The position numbers and the translations under genes were made by a program. Shown piece after piece: positions 1 to 4,672 of a stretch of 6,673 nt of DNA. Source of the stretch: an uncultured delta proteobacterium (GTDB lineage Bacteria > Myxococcota_A > Polyangia > Polyangiales > Polyangiaceae). The stretch lies in assembly GCA_903858055.1 (NCBI GenBank), contig CAIOHM010000394.1:1-6673 (forward strand), written 5' to 3'. How positions within the stretch are numbered: position 1 is the stretch's first letter; every line of letters begins with the position of its first letter. The notes below the pieces were generated by a model. That model was not told the origin of the DNA and did no database searches. It worked only from the letters and a program-made list of their open reading frames with translations.

Positions 1-780
1 GAAGAAGTAGCGAGCGAGCGGTCGCTCGCGTCGCTTCCGAGGGCAGAAGCGACGCGAGTGAGCCGGTGACTCGTCGCCCGCGCTCGCGGCGAGACGCACG
101 AAGTTCTTGAGAATTTGCACGCCGTGCGGCGTATCGATGCATGCTGCACGGAGCGCGTCCGTGTCGATGCCTTCGCTGCGCAGCACGTGCGAGCGCGCGT
201 CGACGTAGCCGCGCATGATGTCGCCGTCGATCTCGGGGTGGAACTGAACGCCCCAGACGTGGCTCTTCAGCGCGAAGGCCGCGTGGCGCTCGAGCTTCGT
301 CGACGCGAGGAGGCGCGCGCCCGCGGGCAGGTCGTGCACCGTGTCGACGTGGGTCGCGTTGACCGTGAGATCGCGCGGGAGGCCGCGAAAGATGGGATCA
401 TCGTCGTCGCAGCGCGAGCACTTCACGGTGCCAATCTCGCGCCCCGCCGCGTTCTTCACCACACGGCCGCCGAGCGCCTGCGCGAGGAGCTGGTGGCCGA
501 AACAGATGCCGAGCACGGGCATGCCCTCATCGATGCGCTCACGGAGCCACGCTTCGGTGCGGATCATCCAAGGCGCACGCTCCGTCACGCTCGCGGCGCT
601 GCCCGTGATGATGACGGCGTCCGCGCGGGTCTCGCCGGGCGCCTGAAAACGCACGTCGAGCTCGCTCCAGGTGTGCTGCCCGTCGTCGCCGACGGTTTCA
701 CGAATCCACCGCGCGAACTCTCCGCGACGCTCGATGAGCTCGCCGATCGCGTCTCCGGTTCTGAGGACTAGAATCTCCAC
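1..780 (-). CDS. Class I glutamine amidotransferase, GMP-synthase-like, free-standing (3' end cut by window edge)
   Basis: The visible 260 residues form one class I glutamine amidotransferase domain, which hydrolyses glutamine to release ammonia for a partner or acceptor. The nucleophile elbow GICFGHQ gives catalytic Cys93. VQFHPE gives His181 and Glu183, completing the triad. A stretch near residues 115-150 (EIGTV, DDDDPIFRGLP, THVDTVHDLPAGA) matches the pattern of free-standing GMP-synthase-like amidotransferases. No ATP-pyrophosphatase domain follows, so this is not a full GuaA. The start is GTG at 780-778: a TGA stop lies just upstream in frame, and a strong GAGGAGG sits 7 nt before the GTG. 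The usual fold ends near residue 231 (ILKNFVRLA). The frame then continues about 29 residues, Arg-rich and without a stop, to the window edge, through a strong inverted repeat. That tail is either a real extension or the product of a frameshift. The true substrate cannot be told from sequence. Confidence 0.85.
   Translation of the reverse strand, partial: MEILVLRTGDAIGELIERRGEFARWIRETVGDDGQHTWSELDVRFQAPGETRADAVIITGSAASVTERAPWMIRTEAWLRERIDEGMPVLGICFGHQLLAQALGGRVVKNAAGREIGTVKCSRCDDDDPIFRGLPRDLTVNATHVDTVHDLPAGARLLASTKLERHAAFALKSHVWGVQFHPEIDGDIMRGYVDARSHVLRSEGIDTDALRAACIDTPHGVQILKNFVRLAASAGDESPAHSRRFCPRKRRERPLARYFF
22..61. repeat. Strong inverted repeat (16-bp arms, 8-nt loop) at the end of the amidotransferase gene
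   Basis: Positions 25-37 (CTCGCGTCGCTTC) and 46-58 (GAAGCGACGCGAG) are perfect reverse complements around the 8-nt loop at 38-45. The arms extend to 22-37 and 46-61 with one G-T mismatch. A second, competing 8-bp hairpin (arms 10-17 and 22-29) overlaps the left arm. Neither side has a T-run, so it is not a classical intrinsic terminator. It lies in the open 3' end of the minus-strand amidotransferase frame, after the conserved domain. It could be a transcript-end structure, a dispersed palindromic element, or only a GC-rich coding coincidence. Confidence 0.6.
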
Positions 781-883
781 GCGGTGGCCTCCTCATCCAT
801 ACGTATCGCCTCTGCCGTCTTGGGGCCAACAGGCGGGTTCTCTTCCCGCGTGCTAGACCGACGCGATAGCCTCTCGAGACCCC
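781..883. promoter_or_regulatory. Divergent intergenic region between amidotransferase and nucleotidase genes
   Basis: These 103 bases separate two divergently transcribed genes, so they must hold both promoters unless one gene is read from elsewhere. Short symmetric sequences are visible: ATACGTAT at 799-806, TTGG-N2-CCAA at 820-829, and TCTCGAGA at 872-879 just before the nucleotidase ATG. Any of these could be an operator half-site pair, but they are short. No convincing -35/-10 pair of the housekeeping type was found on either strand. The region is a little less GC-rich than the flanking genes. Confidence 0.45.
788..794 (-). promoter_or_regulatory. Ribosome binding site of the amidotransferase gene, decides the GTG start
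   Basis: On the minus strand this reads GAGGAGG, a near-perfect Shine-Dalgarno sequence, ending 7 nt before the GTG at 780-778. A nearby minus-strand ATG (799-797) reads only ten codons in another frame before a stop. The SD and the in-frame upstream TGA together make GTG the start. It is the strongest ribosome binding site in the window. Confidence 0.8.
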
Positions 884-2368
884 ATGAGCGCACGAACCCC
901 CGCCGACATGCAGCTGCTCTTGCCGCTCGACGACGGCTTCGTCCGCGCGCCCACGCCCAGCATTCCGCGACACCGGCGCGTCTTCTGCAACCGCAACCTG
1001 AAGATGGCGCAGGTCGCGTGGGTGGGGTTCGACATGGACTACACGCTGGCGGTCTACGACCAGCATGCGATGGACGAGCTCTCGGTGCGCTGCATCGTCG
1101 AGCGCCTGGTGAGTCGGCACGGCTACCCGGAAGACCTCCTGCAGCAGTCGTTCCCCGTGGACTTCCCCGTGCGCGGGCTCCTCATCGACAAGAAGCTCGG
1201 TCATGTCTTGAAGATGGACCGCCACAAGAACGTGACGCGCGCCTACCACGGCCTGCGCGAGCTCTCGCGCGACGAGGTGAAGTCCCTCTACCACTCGAAG
1301 CGCGTGCGCCCCGCGACGCCGCGGTATCACTGGATTGATACGCTGTATGCGCTCTGTGAGGGGTCTGTGTATGCGGGTGTCGTGGACGCCTTCGAGAAGC
1401 GCGGCGAGGCCATCGACTACGGCAAGCTCTTCGAGCACGTGCGCCAGTCCATCGACAGCTCGCACCACGACGGGACCATCCAGGCGGCCATTTTGCCTGC
1501 GCTCGAGCGCTTCGTCGTCCGGGACCCCGAGCTCGCGCCCACGCTCCACAAGCTCCGCAGCGCCGGAAAGAAGCTCTTCCTCCTCACCAACTCGCAGTGG
1601 CCGTACACCGACGCCATGATGCGTTACCTCCTCGAGGGCGCCATGCCGGAGTACCCGCAGTGGCGGAACTTCTTCGACGTGGTCGTGTGCGCCGCGTGCA
1701 AGCCCGCCTTCTTTCAGGAGCGGCGCCCGCTCATGGAGCGCGAAGGCGCGAACGTGAAGCCGGCGACCTTCCCGCTCGAGCGCGGCCGCATCTACGAGGG
1801 CGGCAACCTGCACGATCTCGAGCGCGGCCTCGGCATCACCGGCGACCAGGTGCTCTACGTGGGCGACCACATCTACGGCGACATCCTCCGCTCGAAGAAG
1901 GAGTCGGCCTGGCGCACGTGCATGGTCATGCAGGAGCTCGAGGGCGAGATCTTCGGCCACGACGCCTGCCGCGACGACTTCGGCACCCTCGACGCCCTCG
2001 AAGAGCAGCGCGACCACCTCGAAGAAGACCTCCGCTACTACCAGAGCCGCTTCAAGGAGCTCGCGAAGCGCGAGAGCAGCCCGGCGATCGACGCCGATCG
2101 CACGCGCTTCAAGCGGGGGATCGAGCGCATCCGCGGGAGGTTGAAGCAGCTCGAGTGGGAGGCTTCGACGATCGAGCGCCGCATCGGCGAACGCTTCCAT
2201 CCTTACTGGGGCTCGCTGCTCAAGGAGGGCAACGAAGCGTCGAACTTCGGCGCGCAGGTCGACCTCTACGGCTGCCTCTACACCTCGCGCGTCACGAACC
2301 TCTTTTCGTACTCGGCGCAGCAGCATTTTCGCAGCGCGCGCGATGTGATGCCCCACGAAATTGGCTAA
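884..2368 (+). CDS. HAD-superfamily 5'-nucleotidase, IMP/GMP-specific type (cN-II-like)
   Basis: This 494-residue cytoplasmic phosphatase resembles the cytosolic purine 5'-nucleotidase (cN-II, HAD-IG) family, which removes the 5'-phosphate from IMP or GMP. All HAD motifs are visible. Motif I is FDMDYT, with nucleophile Asp50 and acid/base Asp52. Motif II is LLTNS (Thr235). The motif III lysine is Lys273 in CKPAFF. Motif IV is VGDHIYGD (Asp328 and Asp333). Residues 369-435 are highly charged and probably helical or coiled-coil. The family's C-terminal signature is present near 454-492 (NFGAQVDLYGCLYTSRVTNL, then MPHE). Length suits bacterial members; the human enzyme is somewhat longer. The ATG at 884 gives the full N-terminus, but its ribosome site is weak (GAGA at 876-879). 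The stop overlaps the next gene by 8 bp, implying translational coupling. Codons 148-166 use an unusual run of T-ending codons. Substrate preference is inferred from the family. Confidence 0.93.
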   Translation: MSARTPADMQLLLPLDDGFVRAPTPSIPRHRRVFCNRNLKMAQVAWVGFDMDYTLAVYDQHAMDELSVRCIVERLVSRHGYPEDLLQQSFPVDFPVRGLLIDKKLGHVLKMDRHKNVTRAYHGLRELSRDEVKSLYHSKRVRPATPRYHWIDTLYALCEGSVYAGVVDAFEKRGEAIDYGKLFEHVRQSIDSSHHDGTIQAAILPALERFVVRDPELAPTLHKLRSAGKKLFLLTNSQWPYTDAMMRYLLEGAMPEYPQWRNFFDVVVCAACKPAFFQERRPLMEREGANVKPATFPLERGRIYEGGNLHDLERGLGITGDQVLYVGDHIYGDILRSKKESAWRTCMVMQELEGEIFGHDACRDDFGTLDALEEQRDHLEEDLRYYQSRFKELAKRESSPAIDADRTRFKRGIERIRGRLKQLEWEASTIERRIGERFHPYWGSLLKEGNEASNFGAQVDLYGCLYTSRVTNLFSYSAQQHFRSARDVMPHEIG

Positions 2369-4280
2369 GCACCGCGGGGTGTTCGAGACGCTCGCGATCC
2401 ACGCCCCCGACTTCGACCCCACGCTCACCTGGCTCGGCGCCGAGACCCCCATCTCGCTGCGCGCGCTCCGCGGCCACGTCGTCGTCCTCGATTTTTTCAC
2501 CTCGTGCTGCGTGAACTGCATGCATGTTGCACCCGTGCTGCATCGGCTCGAAGATCGCTTCGCGGGCGAGCCCGTCGTGGTCCTCGGCGTGCACACCGGC
2601 AAGTTCGATCACGAGCAGGAGCCCGAGGTCGTGCGCGCGGCGATGGAGCGCATGGGGATTCGGCACCCGGTGCTCGTCGACGAGGGCATGCGCACGTGGC
2701 ACGCGTTCGGCGTTCGTTCCTGGCCCACGCTCGTCGTCGTGCGCCCCGATGGCACGCTCGCGGCGGTCGCACCCGGTGAGCCCGACGAGGCCGCGCTGGG
2801 CGCGCTCGTCAAAGGCGAACTCGAACGCGCGCGGAGCCGCGGGCTCCTCGCACGCGAGCCCCACGCGTATCTCCGCGAGAGCGTCACGTCGACGCAGGGT
2901 CTTCGCTTCCCCACGAAACTCGCGAGCTCGGCGCGAGGCCTCCTCGCCGTCTCGGACACGGGCCACGGTCGCGTGCTCGTGTGGGGGCCGAGCGGCGCGC
3001 TCGTCGCCGCCATCGGGCCGCGCGCCGGCGAGTTTCATGGCATCGAGGCCGACCTCGAAGAGCCGCAAGGCCTCGCGTTCGTCGGCGAAGACGAGCTCTT
3101 CGTGTGCGACGCGCGGAAGCACACGGTCGTGCGCGTCGATCTCGCCGCGCGCACGGCGACGATCGTCGCGGGTACGGGGGCCATGGGCCTCGCGCCGGTC
3201 GCGTTCGAGGCGAGCGCCGCCACCGAGACGGCGCTGCGTTCGCCTTGGGACCTCGCCGCCACCGAAGACGCGCTCTACGTGGCGCTCTCGGGGTCGCATC
3301 AAATCGGGGTCGTCGATCGTTCGCGCGGCATGATTCGCGCCCTTGCAGGCACGGGCGCCGAATCGCGCGTCGACGGATCGGGGCGTGAGGCCACGTTCTC
3401 GCAAACGAACGGTCTCGTGCGCGTCGGGGAGCACCTCTACGCCGCGGACTCGGAGTCGAGCTCGCTGCGCGCGGTGCACGCAGACACGGGCGAGACCGCG
3501 ACCCTCGTCTACGGTTCGCTCTTCGCCTGGGGCGACCACGACGGCGCGTTCCTCGAGGCGCAGCTCCAGCACCCCATGGGCCTCGCCTCCGACGGCCGCG
3601 GCACGCTCGCGGTCTGCGACACGTACAACGGCGCGGTGAAGCTCGCGTCCCTCGAAACGCAGGAGATCCGCACGCTTTCGCGGGGCCTTTCCGAGGTCAC
3701 GGGCGCGGCGTTCGTCGGCACGGAGGGCACCCTCGTGGTCGCCGAGGCGAACCGCCATCGCCTCGTGCGCATCGCGGCCACGGGGAACCAGGAGCCGCTC
3801 GCGCTCGAGGTCCCCGCACCCCCGCCGCCGCGCCTCCGTCCGAACCACTCCCTCGAGGCGCCTGACGGCGCGGTGCGCTTCTTCGACGAGGTGCTCACGA
3901 GCGAGCCCGCGGCGGGCCCAGGCAGCGTCTCGCTCGAGGTGGTGCTTCACGCGGGCGCTCACCACCACTTCGCAGAAGGTGCACCCTACACGCTTTCTGT
4001 GGAGGTCTCCCGCCGCAGCGATCTCGTCGTCCCCGCGTTCACCGCACAGCAGGGGAAGCTCACGGCCGGCGCGCTCACGCTCACGCTGCCGCTCACGGTG
4101 ACCGTGCCCGAAGGCCCAGCGATCGCCTCGGAGCTCGTGCTGCACGTGCGCGCCATGGCCTGCCGCGACGGCGACGACGAGACCTCCGCGGTCTGCGAGC
4201 CTTTCACGGGCTGGTGGCGCGTGCCGTTGCGCCTCGAACGCTCCGGCGCGGCAACCGTGCGCGCGACGGCCGTGGGCTGA
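2361..4280 (+). CDS. NHLRC2-like protein: thioredoxin-like domain, NHL beta-propeller, C-terminal beta domain
   Basis: The 639 residues match the three-part layout of human NHLRC2. Residues 1-155 form a TlpA/thioredoxin-like domain with redox motif C50-V-N-C53, preceded by Cys49, and a cis-proline at 122 (SWPTLVV). Residues 180-475 hold NHL-type propeller repeats, with recognisable pieces LLAVSDTGHGRVLVW, SPWDLA, YAADSESSSLR, LFAWGDHDG, QHPMGLA and VAEANRHRLVRI. After a Pro-rich linker (485-493), residues 505-630 look like a beta-sandwich with two cysteines (601 and 612). No signal peptide or membrane segment is seen, so it should be cytoplasmic. The first possible start is TTG at 2361, five codons after an in-frame TGA. 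GTG at 2379 is an alternative, and neither has a good ribosome site, which fits coupling to the overlapping nucleotidase. Its biochemical role in bacteria is not known to me. A redox or scaffold function is inference. Confidence 0.9.
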   Translation: MAKHRGVFETLAIHAPDFDPTLTWLGAETPISLRALRGHVVVLDFFTSCCVNCMHVAPVLHRLEDRFAGEPVVVLGVHTGKFDHEQEPEVVRAAMERMGIRHPVLVDEGMRTWHAFGVRSWPTLVVVRPDGTLAAVAPGEPDEAALGALVKGELERARSRGLLAREPHAYLRESVTSTQGLRFPTKLASSARGLLAVSDTGHGRVLVWGPSGALVAAIGPRAGEFHGIEADLEEPQGLAFVGEDELFVCDARKHTVVRVDLAARTATIVAGTGAMGLAPVAFEASAATETALRSPWDLAATEDALYVALSGSHQIGVVDRSRGMIRALAGTGAESRVDGSGREATFSQTNGLVRVGEHLYAADSESSSLRAVHADTGETATLVYGSLFAWGDHDGAFLEAQLQHPMGLASDGRGTLAVCDTYNGAVKLASLETQEIRTLSRGLSEVTGAAFVGTEGTLVVAEANRHRLVRIAATGNQEPLALEVPAPPPPRLRPNHSLEAPDGAVRFFDEVLTSEPAAGPGSVSLEVVLHAGAHHHFAEGAPYTLSVEVSRRSDLVVPAFTAQQGKLTAGALTLTLPLTVTVPEGPAIASELVLHVRAMACRDGDDETSAVCEPFTGWWRVPLRLERSGAATVRATAVG

Positions 4281-4300
4281 ACCGCGCGAGCCGCGGAGCC
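4275..4300 (+). terminator. Possible bulged hairpin at the end of the NHLRC2-like gene
   Basis: GGCT (4275-4278) pairs with AGCC (4297-4300), and CCGCG (4282-4286) pairs with CGCGG (4292-4296), leaving a 3-nt bulge and a 5-nt loop. It overlaps the TGA stop of the NHLRC2-like gene. There is no T-run after it, so if it ends transcription it would need Rho or act only as a 3'-end stabiliser. Stems of this size are common by chance at this GC content. Confidence 0.25.
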
Positions 4301-4304
4301 CCGT

Positions 4305-4329
4305 TGGATCGCGCGCAGTGGATCGCGCG
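4305..4329. repeat. 11-bp direct repeat upstream of the pilin gene
   Basis: TGGATCGCGCG occurs at 4305-4315 and again at 4319-4329, a 14-bp period with a 3-nt gap (CAG). It lies in the 146-bp gap before the pilin gene, about 100-120 bp ahead of the start. Tandem sites so close suggest an activator or repressor binding pair, but nothing identifies the protein. Confidence 0.5.
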
Positions 4330-4349
4330 TCACCCATGGCGGCCGCTTG

Positions 4350-4362
4350 CCCACGATGTGGG
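4350..4362. promoter_or_regulatory. CCCAC-N3-GTGGG inverted repeat upstream of the pilin gene
   Basis: CCCAC (4350-4354) and GTGGG (4358-4362) are perfect reverse complements around GAT. It could be an operator for a dimeric regulator or a small RNA hairpin. It stands between the 11-bp direct repeat and the GGAAATTTCC palindrome. Function is inferred only from position and symmetry. Confidence 0.3.
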
Positions 4363-4375
4363 AGGCGAGGAGGTC

Positions 4376-4385
4376 GGAAATTTCC
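4376..4385. promoter_or_regulatory. GGAAATTTCC palindrome upstream of the pilin gene
   Basis: A perfect 10-bp palindrome with a six-base A/T core sits 41 bp before the pilin ATG. A run of A/T this long is rare in this GC-rich window, so the sequence stands out. It could be an operator or part of the promoter melting region. No clean -35/-10 or -24/-12 pair could be placed around it. Confidence 0.35.
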
Positions 4386-4426
4386 TACGTGCACGCACGC
4401 GCCAAGTTGCGCATGATCCCTGCAAC

Positions 4427-4630
4427 ATGCACGGCGTGATGCGCTCCCTCCGCTCCCGAAGCTCTCTCCTCGCCGACACGCGCGGCGCCAACCTCGTCGA
4501 GTACATCATCCTCGTCGGCGTCATCGCGCTCATCGCCATCGCGGGCTTCAAGGCCTTCGGCAACAACGTGCGCGCCAAGGTCGACGAGCAAGCCGGCTCG
4601 GTGAGCGGCATCAACGGCGCAGCCCAGTAG
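4427..4630 (+). CDS. Flp/Fap-type (class IVb) pilin precursor
   Basis: This encodes a 67-residue prepilin. A short basic leader of 20 residues ends in TRG. The mature part begins ANLVEYIILVGVIALIAIAG. This gives the prepilin peptidase site Gly20|Ala21 with Glu at +5 and Tyr at +6, as in the G/XXXXEY motif of Flp pilins. A single hydrophobic helix follows (about residues 23-40), then a short polar tail (FKAFGNNVRAKVDEQAGSVS). The mature chain would be about 47 residues, within the small Flp size range. ATG at 4427 is chosen; ATG at 4439 would shorten the leader by four residues. Neither has a clear Shine-Dalgarno sequence. No Tad ATPase, secretin or prepilin peptidase is in the window, so assembly would use a machine encoded elsewhere. 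The lipoprotein gene follows after 42 bp on the same strand. It could also be a non-piliated small membrane protein of the same fold. Confidence 0.87.
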   Translation: MHGVMRSLRSRSSLLADTRGANLVEYIILVGVIALIAIAGFKAFGNNVRAKVDEQAGSVSGINGAAQ

Positions 4631-4663
4631 CCCCGCGCAACCCGCCCCTCCTCCTTCGCCTCC

Positions 4664-4667
4664 GGAG
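4664..4667 (+). promoter_or_regulatory. Ribosome binding site of the Cys-rich lipoprotein gene
   Basis: GGAG lies 5 nt before the ATG at 4673. It supports that start, which also yields a full lipoprotein signal peptide. The 42-bp gap after the pilin stop shows no hairpin, in keeping with a shared transcript. Confidence 0.6.
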
Positions 4668-4672
4668 TCTCC

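Noticed and set aside
115..771. Plus-strand open frame opposite the amidotransferase
   Set aside because: The minus strand carries the catalytic triad and conserved motifs plus a strong ribosome site; the plus frame is its mirror.
800..829. Housekeeping-type promoter for the amidotransferase (TTGGCC, 18-nt spacer, TACGTA on the minus strand)
   Set aside because: The -10 match is poor, and a start of transcription there would fall on the ribosome binding site.
1597..2514. Plus-strand open frame overlapping the nucleotidase in another frame
   Set aside because: Arg/Ala-rich out-of-frame product with no motif; the nucleotidase frame holds the family signature throughout.
698..2602. Long minus-strand open frame (634 codons) opposite the nucleotidase and the start of the NHLRC2-like gene
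   Set aside because: It is antisense to genes with clear family motifs and has low-complexity Ala/Arg/Val/Glu composition, as expected from GC-rich codon bias on the other strand.
2292..4394. Long minus-strand open frame (700 codons) opposite the NHLRC2-like gene
   Set aside because: Shadow frame: Arg/Ala/Glu-rich, no recognisable motif, and fully antisense to a well-supported protein.
4391..4415. Sigma-54-type promoter ending at TTGC (4407-4410) before the pilin gene
   Set aside because: No GG at the required -24 position, and the start would be too close to the ATG.
4214..4426. N-terminal extension of the pilin frame upstream of 4427
   Set aside because: It would overlap the end of the NHLRC2-like gene, is low-complexity, and would place about 70 extra residues before a prepilin leader that is complete from 4427.
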